26,797 nucleotides of DNA, taken from IMG/VR virus record IMGVR_UViG_3300028829_005743, positions 1 through 26,797 of that record; one strand, written 5' to 3'. The position numbers were made by a program, and so were the translations under genes. Positions 1-7,557 of this stretch are shown in pieces. Below the pieces are notes generated by a model that worked only from the letters and a program-made list of their open reading frames with translations, made no database searches and was not told the DNA's origin. Within the stretch, counting starts at the first letter, position 1. Each line of letters opens with the position of its first letter. This stretch comes from a virus.

Positions 1-2
1 GT

Positions 3-3000
3 TTGCTAAAGAAAGTAGAATCATCATCACCTCTCCAAAAAAAGAAATCTGATAAAAATAATAGATTTTATGTCGAAAAACTTAAAAGTGAAGTAGTAAA
101 TCAAGTTGAACCTCACGATGTTACTATAATTTCGAGTAGTACAGATACAGAAATTAAAAAAATAAAATCCTTTGGGAAACTACCTGCTAATTACGGCCAC
201 AGAGACATAGTTGATATTCAACTTACAGATGATATACTGCAATCTTCTAATCAAATCACATTTTATAGTATGACTGAACTCGGTGATCCGTATACACAAC
301 ACAGTGGTTTGGAAGATGAGATTTCACTTAATTGGGGAAACTTCAGAGAAGGTGTGAGTTTCTACTATCCAACCATTTCAAAAAAATCATTAGATACAGA
401 TGAGTACCACATGAGTATATACATGAACCACATCACCGAGAGTGGTTATGATAAAAACAGACTTCTGGCAGAAGTAAAATCAAATAGTGCATTAAACGGA
501 GAGATTGTTAGATTGGTTCTTAATGAAGATGAGAATACGGAAATTTTCTATGAATTTCTATTTGATGGTACACTAGAAGGAACTCATTACACAATCACAG
601 AGTTGAATGAGACAATTTCTCCAAATTTAAATAAACCTTTGATAGTCCACTCTCCTGAACTTGAAAATTGCAAAGTTAGAATAGATAAAAATCAACTTAC
701 ACCTGGGTTGCACAAGTTGTATATATTACTATTAGATTCATCTGATCAACCAATTGGTGAAGAGTCAAAAATAGAGATGTACAACAATCCAATTATTTAT
801 GATGTAGAGACTCGTAAAAACTTAGTTAAAAAATCATACACCTATTCAACAAATATAAAATCTAAATTTGGAAAGGGAATAGATGCTTCGGATAATTTTT
901 TGGTTATTGGAAATCCGGTAGATAGGAAGTACTACACAGATTATACAACATCATATACGGCCGGAAGTGCATATGTATTTAGGGTAAACGAACAAAATTT
1001 AGACTTCGTTGAAAAAATTTACGGTGAAGATAACTTTGAAAACGAATTTAGTTCAGAATTCGGAAACGATATATCTGTACTCGGAAGTAACTTTCTAGTT
1101 GGGAGTCATTCAACAGAAATGACGAATATTAACATAAACGAAAGTGGTGGAATTAAAAAACTTGATATTGAAGACTTAGAATTCGGTGCAACAAAATATT
1201 TAGACGAGAACTATAATACAAACGAAGCACTGATAACTGATTACGAACTTGATTTAAATAGTGAGGTGGGAGATGCGATAGTAAAAGTAAAAATAGATGA
1301 TTTGAACATAAATAAATCACTACTCAGTGAAGCAACATTAAAAGCAAACTTTATTGATACGGGTTACGAAACTTTGAGAATTTCTGATGTGGATGGTGAA
1401 TTAACTGAATCTATAAACGGAGTGTATAGGTTAGTAAAATCCCCAATTAATGTTGTATCGGGTTGTGATATAGATTTAAATTCAATGAATCGTGTTTACA
1501 TGAATAAACATAACTGGTCGGTGTTTTACGATAAGTTACGAAGTTGTTGGGTTCTTACTGATAAACCTAATATATCAGTTGAATATGAAATACCATGTAG
1601 TTGGAGTAATACTCTTGAAATATTTGAACGAATTAATTTAATAAGTGAGTTTAATTTGTTGACCGAAGAGATGCTGACAAGTGCGTTTGCGTTGTATAAT
1701 ATAAGTGACCAAGATACGATAACTAAATGGAAAGCACGAACACAAACTAGAATTCCTAGCATACAAATTCGGTACGCGGATTTAATCAGAGAACTTGAGT
1801 CAATTACTAAACTTGAATTAAACGGAGAACTTATCGAAGAGTTGTTTTATTTGTATAGTTCAAATTCAAGAAAACGAATCGGTGTAGACATACTGAATAG
1901 GTGGAAAGAGTCTGATGGTAATTTAGGGATGTTACCTTTTATATATGAACTAGATTCAGTTAACCCCATTTTTTTAAATTTTAATTTATTGGTTAAAACT
2001 TTGGACATCTATAAATTAAAAGATTATGAAATACTAAAATCATGGTCAGTTAAACTTGGTTATGAACACCTTCTTGGTGATTTATTGAGAGAAATTAGAC
2101 CAAGTTACCATGATAAATTATCATTATATAATCTACGGGTATTAAGTAAAATTGCATTGGACTTTATAAATCAAAGAAAATATAACTCACTGCCCTCGGT
2201 TGAAAATCAGTGTTCCGATGACGAAAACTTTCATTTAACTGAAGAGGAACTTGTTAGTTATAGACAAAAATGGAAACCACGTGTAGATAGTGGGTTTTTG
2301 TTGAGTGATGTATTCAAAGATATAAATGAAAACATAAATATCAATTTTGCATTGTCAAGTGAGTCATCCGAAGATGAACTTCCAATGAATTTCAAATCAG
2401 GAGTTGGAACTCTTGGTGATAAAGTTGTTAATGTATATTCAAAAAATGATACAACAGGTCAAACTTCATCATTAACATGGGGCATATATCGTGATGAAAC
2501 AAAGATAGTAGGAAATCACATACACTTTTATATCAACTTACTTCCCGACACCGAACTTGATAGTACATTAGTCTTTGTGTACAATTCTGTAAAGTCCGCA
2601 ATTAACGGGTATGTATATTATTACTCAATGGACAAAACTAACAATAAATGTAATAAACTAAAAAGAATGAAAACCAACAAGACATCATATTCATGTAAAA
2701 AACAATATGGTCATTCCGTAAGTTTAAGTAAAAACTTCATTTCAGTTGGGTCTCCTGTGCTTGGCAATTTTAATATTGATGAAATTACTACATTTGGTGG
2801 AAGGTCATTGGTATCGTTTGGGGAGTCTGATAAACTTTTTATAGAGTATGATATGATACACCCTACTTATATAAATCAACTTAGTAAAAAGGTTGTGGGT
2901 TCTATTATTGCATATGACCACTCGGCTATACGAGACAATAAACGTCATTATATAGGAAATATATTCTATAAGAATGGTATTATAGCACTTACCGATAGAA

Positions 3001-3830
3001 GTGGGTATTTCTCAGATGTACTAAGCAACAGTGGTGTGTCTGGATTTGAGTTAGAGTTTAAATCTATGCATACCTTATATGAAAACGAAATATTGTGTAA
3101 AGTTGAACCACATGAATTTAATTTCAGCACAAATCCCACATCCGTAGCAACTGGAAGTGCCTCGTATGATATAAATCAAGATGGAAAATTTGATATTATT
3201 GATGCATCCTACATATTTAAATACATAATGGGTGAAGTTGGTGATATAGAAATAACCGATGATGAGATAATAGAAAGTGAAACATCAATCAAGTTGTCAG
3301 ATAAAAATAAGTGGCCAAAGCAAGATATATTGATGACAGAATCAGAAGATGCTTTGTTGATGGATTTATTTTTTAGTTCTGATGTAATTGAAAATCGTCC
3401 AGTACACGATAAAATAGTATCAAATTTAAAAGAAAAATATGATAATGGAGAGTTTGATATTAACGGAGACGGAAAAACTGATGAAGTTGATGCGAATTTA
3501 TTATTAAGATATTTCATAGGAAGACGTGGAGCATATTTAACTCGTGATTTGGTAAGTAAATATAACGATTCATCTAGAACAGATTCAAATAGTATAGTGA
3601 AGTTTCTAGATGAAAAGACTGGCAAAAACTTAGGTCGTGAAATATTAAAAGATTTTCAAGACTTTTCTGAAAATGACAAACAAGATTCTACTGGAAGTTA
3701 TCTTGCTCCATATGCAACTACAATTGGATTATATAGTGGTTTGGAACTTGCTATGGTTGCAAAATTAGGCAAGCCTGTGAAAATACTTCCGAACTATCCT
3801 ATAAACTTTTTAATAAAATTTGATAATTAA
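3..3830 (+). CDS. Large modular adhesin / tail-associated protein, 5' end outside window
   Basis: The frame is open to the left edge, so the N-terminus is missing; the TTG at position 3 is not a credible start. About 1,275 residues are visible. Numbering from position 3, FG-GAP/beta-propeller-like strands occur near 289-308 (KFGKGIDASDNFLVIGNP), 352-370 (EFGNDISVLGSNFLVGSH) and 901-920 (QYGHSVSLSKNFISVGSP). A mostly helical region (about 550-780) with a recurring Trp (W576, W634, W681, W757) separates the propeller blocks. Two dockerin-like Ca-binding loops lie near the C-terminus: D1056-I-N-Q-D-G-K-F-D-I-I-D and D1152-I-N-G-D-G-K-T-D-E-V-D. Such modules are typical of surface adhesion or carbohydrate-associated proteins. 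By inference this is a virion surface or tail-fibre-like receptor-binding protein. I see no chaperone or peptidase domain. The virion role is inferred; the domain motifs are directly visible. Confidence 0.7.
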   Translation: MLKKVESSSPLQKKKSDKNNRFYVEKLKSEVVNQVEPHDVTIISSSTDTEIKKIKSFGKLPANYGHRDIVDIQLTDDILQSSNQITFYSMTELGDPYTQHSGLEDEISLNWGNFREGVSFYYPTISKKSLDTDEYHMSIYMNHITESGYDKNRLLAEVKSNSALNGEIVRLVLNEDENTEIFYEFLFDGTLEGTHYTITELNETISPNLNKPLIVHSPELENCKVRIDKNQLTPGLHKLYILLLDSSDQPIGEESKIEMYNNPIIYDVETRKNLVKKSYTYSTNIKSKFGKGIDASDNFLVIGNPVDRKYYTDYTTSYTAGSAYVFRVNEQNLDFVEKIYGEDNFENEFSSEFGNDISVLGSNFLVGSHSTEMTNININESGGIKKLDIEDLEFGATKYLDENYNTNEALITDYELDLNSEVGDAIVKVKIDDLNINKSLLSEATLKANFIDTGYETLRISDVDGELTESINGVYRLVKSPINVVSGCDIDLNSMNRVYMNKHNWSVFYDKLRSCWVLTDKPNISVEYEIPCSWSNTLEIFERINLISEFNLLTEEMLTSAFALYNISDQDTITKWKARTQTRIPSIQIRYADLIRELESITKLELNGELIEELFYLYSSNSRKRIGVDILNRWKESDGNLGMLPFIYELDSVNPIFLNFNLLVKTLDIYKLKDYEILKSWSVKLGYEHLLGDLLREIRPSYHDKLSLYNLRVLSKIALDFINQRKYNSLPSVENQCSDDENFHLTEEELVSYRQKWKPRVDSGFLLSDVFKDINENININFALSSESSEDELPMNFKSGVGTLGDKVVNVYSKNDTTGQTSSLTWGIYRDETKIVGNHIHFYINLLPDTELDSTLVFVYNSVKSAINGYVYYYSMDKTNNKCNKLKRMKTNKTSYSCKKQYGHSVSLSKNFISVGSPVLGNFNIDEITTFGGRSLVSFGESDKLFIEYDMIHPTYINQLSKKVVGSIIAYDHSAIRDNKRHYIGNIFYKNGIIALTDRSGYFSDVLSNSGVSGFELEFKSMHTLYENEILCKVEPHEFNFSTNPTSVATGSASYDINQDGKFDIIDASYIFKYIMGEVGDIEITDDEIIESETSIKLSDKNKWPKQDILMTESEDALLMDLFFSSDVIENRPVHDKIVSNLKEKYDNGEFDINGDGKTDEVDANLLLRYFIGRRGAYLTRDLVSKYNDSSRTDSNSIVKFLDEKTGKNLGREILKDFQDFSENDKQDSTGSYLAPYATTIGLYSGLELAMVAKLGKPVKILPNYPINFLIKFDN

Positions 3831-3843
3831 GCAAGTTGGCTTG

Positions 3844-3851
3844 ATATTTAT
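3844..3851 (+). promoter_or_regulatory. AT-rich late-promoter-like element (weak)
   Basis: ATATTTAT lies in the gap between the adhesin and the Gly-rich gene, about 33 bases before its ATG. It is a shorter version of the TATATTTAT element found in several other gaps of this window. The gene has a good ribosome binding site (GGAG at 3871-3874). Promoter function is inferred from recurrence only. Confidence 0.25.
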
Positions 3852-3883
3852 GAATAACAACCTATTAATCGGAGAAAAATAAA

Positions 3884-4477
3884 ATGAGTTTAGATGCAAA
3901 AACAGCAGACGCAAGATCAAAAACACTTAACAATTCAAGTGGACGTTGGTCTATTGATCATGGCAAAGGTCTTGAAGATTTATACGCAAACGCAAAAGGA
4001 AGTATTTATACCGCAATGGGTGGTGGTAATATACCAGCAGGAGCAAAGTCACCTGGTTTGAATGATCAAATTGGTTCTGGTATGAACAGAACTGAGGGTG
4101 GTCAAAGTTTCTTCGGATTTGGTCGTGGCAATGTACAAGCACGTGGAGGAAAGCAAGGTCAATCAGCAACTGGATCTGAGAATGTAGCAGGTGGAGAGGG
4201 TCGTGGTAAACAAGCACCAAAGCAAAAGGGGTCAGTTGAGATTAAAGGTTTTACAACTTATCGTGTACCAATGACAGACCACGACTACGGTTCAAATGCG
4301 GATGGAGTAAAAAGTTTGGCAATGGCAAGTTGGTATACACAAGGCCTAGACAATCCGGCAAAATACGGAACTACAATGACAGGTCTTGGTGGTAGAAGCA
4401 AAAGTTCACGTGGTCGTACTGCGGGTGGTAAGGACAATGCTAGAAGTGGTGGAGACGGAGGTCAAAGCAAACTCTAA
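3884..4477 (+). CDS. Gly-rich phage protein of unknown function
   Basis: 197 residues. ATG is preceded by GGAG 9 bases upstream. The protein is rich in Gly, Ser, Lys and Arg, with low-complexity GGxG/GRG stretches (for example GGGNIPAGAK, FFGFGRGNVQARGG, TAGGKDNARSGGDGG) around a more ordinary central segment with VEIKGFTTYRVPMTDHDYG and LAMASWYTQGLDNPAKYG. There are no Cys residues, no signal peptide and no membrane segment. It sits directly after the adhesin and before the replication genes. The composition suggests a flexible structural or nucleic-acid-associated protein, but I do not recognise a family. Codon use and gene spacing support a real gene. Confidence 0.8.
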   Translation: MSLDAKTADARSKTLNNSSGRWSIDHGKGLEDLYANAKGSIYTAMGGGNIPAGAKSPGLNDQIGSGMNRTEGGQSFFGFGRGNVQARGGKQGQSATGSENVAGGEGRGKQAPKQKGSVEIKGFTTYRVPMTDHDYGSNADGVKSLAMASWYTQGLDNPAKYGTTMTGLGGRSKSSRGRTAGGKDNARSGGDGGQSKL

Positions 4478-4506
4478 TATTTAGTCTTGCTTTTTTAACA
4501 CAATAC

Positions 4507-4526
4507 GCATAACATATAAGTTATGC
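4507..4526. promoter_or_regulatory. Perfect inverted repeat overlapping the resolvase start codon
   Basis: GCATAAC (4507-4513) and GTTATGC (4520-4526) are exact reverse complements separated by six A/T bases. The right arm contains the ATG (4523-4525) of the RuvC-like gene, which has no visible Shine-Dalgarno sequence. It could be a repressor operator or an RNA hairpin that hides the start codon. Function is inference. Confidence 0.4.
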
Positions 4527-5053
4527 AAAATAAATCCTATTGTTTAGGATTGGATATCAGTTCAACTGTAGTAGGTTATAGTGTATCCTCTTCTAAAAAT
4601 AAAGTAACTCATGCTGGATACATTGATATTCGTAAAGAAACGAGTATCAAGCAAAAAGCACACGGTGTAGCACAAATACTAGATAAGTTAGAAATAGAAC
4701 CATCTGTAATTATAGTAGAAGATACATTAAGTGGATTTGGTGGGGGTAGAACAAGTCAACAGACTATTGTCAAGTTGGCAAAGTGCAATGCAGTAATAAG
4801 TTATGTAATAGAAGCATTGTATGAATTGGACGTAGAACACGTAAATGTGTCGTCTCTTCGCAAGGTTGTATTCGGAAAAAGTCGTGAACAAGGAGTTGAT
4901 AGTAAAACTTTTGTACGTGAACAACTTGAGAAAAAGATTGATTTAAATGAATTTATTGTCTATAATAGTAGAAAAAATTATGATAAAAGGAACTACGATA
5001 TGTTGGACGCAACGGTAGCATCGCTATATCATTGGTATACTATTGACAATTGA
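4523..5053 (+). CDS. RuvC-like Holliday junction resolvase
   Basis: 176 residues, RNase H-fold resolvase family. The first strand motif is CLGLDISSTVVGYS with catalytic Asp D11. The second acidic motif is VIIVEDT with E66, and the C-terminal acidic helix is DMLDATVASLYHW with D159 and D162. This matches the D-E-D/D arrangement and usual length of RuvC (about 170). Cellular RuvC cuts Holliday junctions symmetrically. In a T4-like phage the expected job is resolving branched replicative DNA before packaging, the role T4 gives to gp49 (endonuclease VII). The stop overlaps the primase ATG (TGATG), so the two are probably translationally coupled. The start lies inside a perfect inverted repeat and lacks a clear ribosome binding site. 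Family assignment is confident; the exact substrate is inferred. Confidence 0.85.
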   Translation: MQNKSYCLGLDISSTVVGYSVSSSKNKVTHAGYIDIRKETSIKQKAHGVAQILDKLEIEPSVIIVEDTLSGFGGGRTSQQTIVKLAKCNAVISYVIEALYELDVEHVNVSSLRKVVFGKSREQGVDSKTFVREQLEKKIDLNEFIVYNSRKNYDKRNYDMLDATVASLYHWYTIDN

Positions 5054-5979
5054 TGGGGATTTCCGAACAAAAGTTATATGCCTTGTTGCAGAAGGTGTTA
5101 GGTGAAGGTAAAATCGTTTCTAAAGACGAAGCAATGTTTGTGTGTCCGTTTTCACATCACCACAAACCAAAGTTAGCAGTTAATCTTACAACGCAACGGT
5201 GGCAAAGTTGGATTGATACAAATGCCAAAGGTCGTAGTATTTTTTCGTTATTCAAAAGAATGCAGGTTCCAAGCAATTATTTTGCAGAGTTATCTAAAAT
5301 TGTTAAACTTCCAAAAAACACTAAACTTGCAGATACCGAAGAGCAATTTGTATCATTGCCTTATGAATTTAAAAGATTGACCGAAACACATACTGATTTT
5401 TCTTATTCTAAAGCAATGAAGTATTTAAAAAATCGTGGAATTAAATCGTATGACATTGAAAGATACGATATAGGATATTGTGACAAAGGAGATTATGCAG
5501 GTCGTATCATTGTTCCATCATTTGATGTAGACAACAAATTAAATTACTTTCTTGCAAGAGATTTTACAGGTAATGCCTATTTGAAGTATAAGAACCCACC
5601 TGTGAGCAAAGATGTGGTTGTATTCGAAAACCAAATAGATTTCTCTGAACCTTTGATTTTATGCGAAGGTGTTTTTGATGCGATGGCAATCCGTAGAAAT
5701 GCAATTGCTTTACTTGGAAAAAATATTCCAAGCAAACTTAAAATGCGTTTGATAGAACATGGTGTAAAAGAAGTTAGTATTGTATTAGATAATGATGCGT
5801 ATAAAAACGCATTGCATATATCAGAAACTTTAATGAACGATAATATAAAAGTAAAATTGGTAAGGATGGGAAATGAAGACGCAGCCGATTTGGGATTTAA
5901 CAAAATTATTCATAAAATCAGAGAAACTAATCTTCTTGATTTTAGTGAATTGATGAAGCAAAAGTTATGCATGAATTAA
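5053..5979 (+). CDS. DnaG/gp61-like DNA primase with Toprim domain
   Basis: About 308 residues, starting at the ATG that overlaps the resolvase stop. The N-terminal region carries the primase zinc-ribbon framework (VCPFSHHHKPKLAVNLTTQ followed by RWQSWIDTNAKGRS), but most metal ligands are altered: only the first Cys of the usual two CxxC/H pairs remains. The catalytic Toprim domain is intact, with PLILCEGVFDAMAI (Glu near 205) and VSIVLDNDAYKNA (Asp-Asn-Asp near 246-248). An RNAP-core-like segment (GRIIVPSFDVDNKLNYFLAR) precedes it. The enzyme makes RNA primers for lagging-strand synthesis, normally with a gp41-type helicase that is not in this window. It overlaps the next gene by 13 bases, consistent with an operon of DNA-metabolism genes. 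Confidence 0.85.
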   Translation: MGISEQKLYALLQKVLGEGKIVSKDEAMFVCPFSHHHKPKLAVNLTTQRWQSWIDTNAKGRSIFSLFKRMQVPSNYFAELSKIVKLPKNTKLADTEEQFVSLPYEFKRLTETHTDFSYSKAMKYLKNRGIKSYDIERYDIGYCDKGDYAGRIIVPSFDVDNKLNYFLARDFTGNAYLKYKNPPVSKDVVVFENQIDFSEPLILCEGVFDAMAIRRNAIALLGKNIPSKLKMRLIEHGVKEVSIVLDNDAYKNALHISETLMNDNIKVKLVRMGNEDAADLGFNKIIHKIRETNLLDFSELMKQKLCMN

Positions 5980-6671
5980 AAACTAATTTAAAGAATGTAG
6001 AAAAAGTATATCATCTCGCTGATATTCATATACGTAACGTAAAAAGACACACAGAGTATTCAGCTGTTTTTGATAATTTTTATGAACAAGTTAAAAAAGA
6101 CAATCTTGATAATGCTATTATCTTTGTTGGAGGAGATATTGCTCATGCCAAAACAGAAATGTCACCGGAACTTATTCAGCAAATTTCATCATTTCTTCGT
6201 AAATGTTCTCAGTTACATCCTACCGTTGTAATTGCAGGTAACCATGATTGTAATTTAAATAATCCTGATCGTCTTGATGTATTATCTCCTATTATGGATA
6301 TGATGGATGATGATAATCTTTTTTATTTAAAAGATACCGGTGTATATAAAATCGGTGATGTTGCGATAAGTGTGTTTGGTATATTTGAAGAACCAACTGA
6401 ATACATACATGGTAATGAAATTGATGATCCATCAATTAATACAAAGATTGCAGTTTATCACGGAGCAATAAGAAGAAGTACAACAGATATTGGTTATATT
6501 GTAGTTGGGGGAGACTTAACACTTCCACAATTTGATGGATATGATATTGTCATGCTCGGTGATATTCACAAATATCAAGTTCTACAAGAGTACAAAACCG
6601 AACATAGATTTATACCAGAAAGTAAATTAGATTCATATAAACTAGATGGGTGGGATGTGTGTAATGACTAA
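5967..6671 (+). CDS. SbcD/gp47-like nuclease subunit, N-terminal metallophosphoesterase part (split gene)
   Basis: 234 residues. All five calcineurin-like phosphoesterase motifs are present: HLADIH (D19, H21), GGDIAH (D57), GNHD (N92, H93), VYHGAI (H165) and MLGDIHK (D199, H201). Family members continue past this point into a GSxIQQNHGE segment; here that segment is found 900 bases downstream at the start of the next nuclease ORF. Homology to gp47 ends near K210. The last 24 residues (TEHRFIPESKLDSYKLDGWD and four more) are foreign and resemble a short RFIPxSKxxxYxxxGW domain I recall from phage proteins. So the gene is interrupted by an insertion. The catalytic centre is complete, but the capping and partner-binding part is now on a separate polypeptide. 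The start codon overlaps the primase end. Confidence 0.85.
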   Translation: MHELKTNLKNVEKVYHLADIHIRNVKRHTEYSAVFDNFYEQVKKDNLDNAIIFVGGDIAHAKTEMSPELIQQISSFLRKCSQLHPTVVIAGNHDCNLNNPDRLDVLSPIMDMMDDDNLFYLKDTGVYKIGDVAISVFGIFEEPTEYIHGNEIDDPSINTKIAVYHGAIRRSTTDIGYIVVGGDLTLPQFDGYDIVMLGDIHKYQVLQEYKTEHRFIPESKLDSYKLDGWDVCND

Positions 6672-7557
6672 GATTTTAATAAATTGTATTGATCTGGACA
6701 TAGGTGATATTTTATTTGCAAGTAGTGTTGCTAAAAAAATAAAAGAAGAATCTCCGTGGGAAACATCCTGTCAACTTGAGTTTAATGTAAATTATTTACA
6801 ACCACTTGAACTTTTGAATAACAACCCATACATTGACAAAGTTTACTATAAAGATTCAGGTAGTGGTTATACTGATATTTTTGACATAAACAAAAGTAGT
6901 CACGAATTAAATCTTTCCACATCTGTGGTTTCTCAATACCAAAGAATGTGCAATATTAAAAATTTCAACGATACCTTTGAGATTTTTACAAATCCTGTAA
7001 GTGATTATTCAATTGAGTGTAGCATGAAGGAACTTGTTGAAATTGAGTATTGGAATTCTGACATAATAAAAGTTTGTTATGTAATGGATTGGGATAGAAA
7101 AAGTTTCCCGTTAAACAATTCAACTGATAGACCAATTACACGAAATGCTCATTCAATAATTGAATCACTAAAAGGTAATGAACAAATTATGCTATTTGCG
7201 ATAGGGATTGAATCTAAAGATTCTAAAAAGTTTCCAAGTATAAACTCAGCAAGCAAATTTAGCTTTACTGCAAGTTTAATTAAAAATTCTGATTATGTAA
7301 TTGGTCCAGAAGGGTGTCTTACCAATTTAAGTTCTGCAATTGGAACACGCACAATAATAACAACTGATTACATTCATGGTGTATATGGACCCAATGGTAC
7401 TAAGGTAGATACAAATAAAACTTATATAGAACCATTTCTAGGACCTCGTAAGTATTTTCCGTCAGGAGGTCATATACATCTTGATCCCAATTTAACTGAT
7501 CAAGAAGTTGGAAACGAAATTTTGAAGATTATATCATATGGAAGATAAAGAAGAGTA
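6586..7557 (+). mobile_element. Putative ~965-bp insertion in the gp47-gp46 gene, flanked by 7-bp direct repeats
   Basis: AAGAGTA occurs at 6586-6592 and again at 7551-7557, 965 bases apart. Both copies lie at the same codon phase: GAG is a codon at 6588 in the upstream ORF and at 7553 in the downstream ORF. Removing one copy plus the intervening sequence joins QVLQEY directly to IKVKRHNANKPVVVYSGSM, restoring one uninterrupted nuclease reading frame. The block carries a short RFIP...GW domain fragment and a complete glycosyltransferase-like gene. No transposase, homing endonuclease or inverted ends are visible, so the mechanism is unknown. The repeat and frame arithmetic are seen directly; calling it an insertion is inference from family structure. 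Confidence 0.5.
6664..7548 (+). CDS. GT9/heptosyltransferase-like glycosyltransferase
   Basis: 294 residues from the ATG at 6664; an in-frame ATG at 6646 would add six residues and overlap the upstream gene further. The N-terminal Rossmann-like start is KILINCIDLDIGDILFASSV, followed by a LNNNPYIDKVYY segment of the kind seen in GT9 proteins. The C-terminal donor-binding region is YVIGPEGCLTNLSSAIGTR, which aligns with the GPDSGxxHLAxAxGTP motif of ADP-heptose-type transferases. Enzymes of this fold add sugars to LPS or other acceptors; in phages they may glycosylate virion proteins or DNA, or modify host surface sugars. The substrate cannot be told from sequence. It lies inside the split nuclease gene, overlapping the fragments by 8 and 11 bases, so expression is likely coupled to them. 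Confidence 0.65.
   Translation: MTKILINCIDLDIGDILFASSVAKKIKEESPWETSCQLEFNVNYLQPLELLNNNPYIDKVYYKDSGSGYTDIFDINKSSHELNLSTSVVSQYQRMCNIKNFNDTFEIFTNPVSDYSIECSMKELVEIEYWNSDIIKVCYVMDWDRKSFPLNNSTDRPITRNAHSIIESLKGNEQIMLFAIGIESKDSKKFPSINSASKFSFTASLIKNSDYVIGPEGCLTNLSSAIGTRTIITTDYIHGVYGPNGTKVDTNKTYIEPFLGPRKYFPSGGHIHLDPNLTDQEVGNEILKIISYGR

Noticed and set aside
3209-3625. Minus-strand ORF opposite the adhesin C-terminus
   Set aside because: It runs antisense to the two dockerin-like loops and has no ribosome binding site or recognisable protein features.
6586-7557. Intein or self-splicing intron in gp47
   Set aside because: The inserted block has its own start and stop codons, no Cys/Ser...HN-Cys intein ends, and I see no intron core or homing endonuclease motif.
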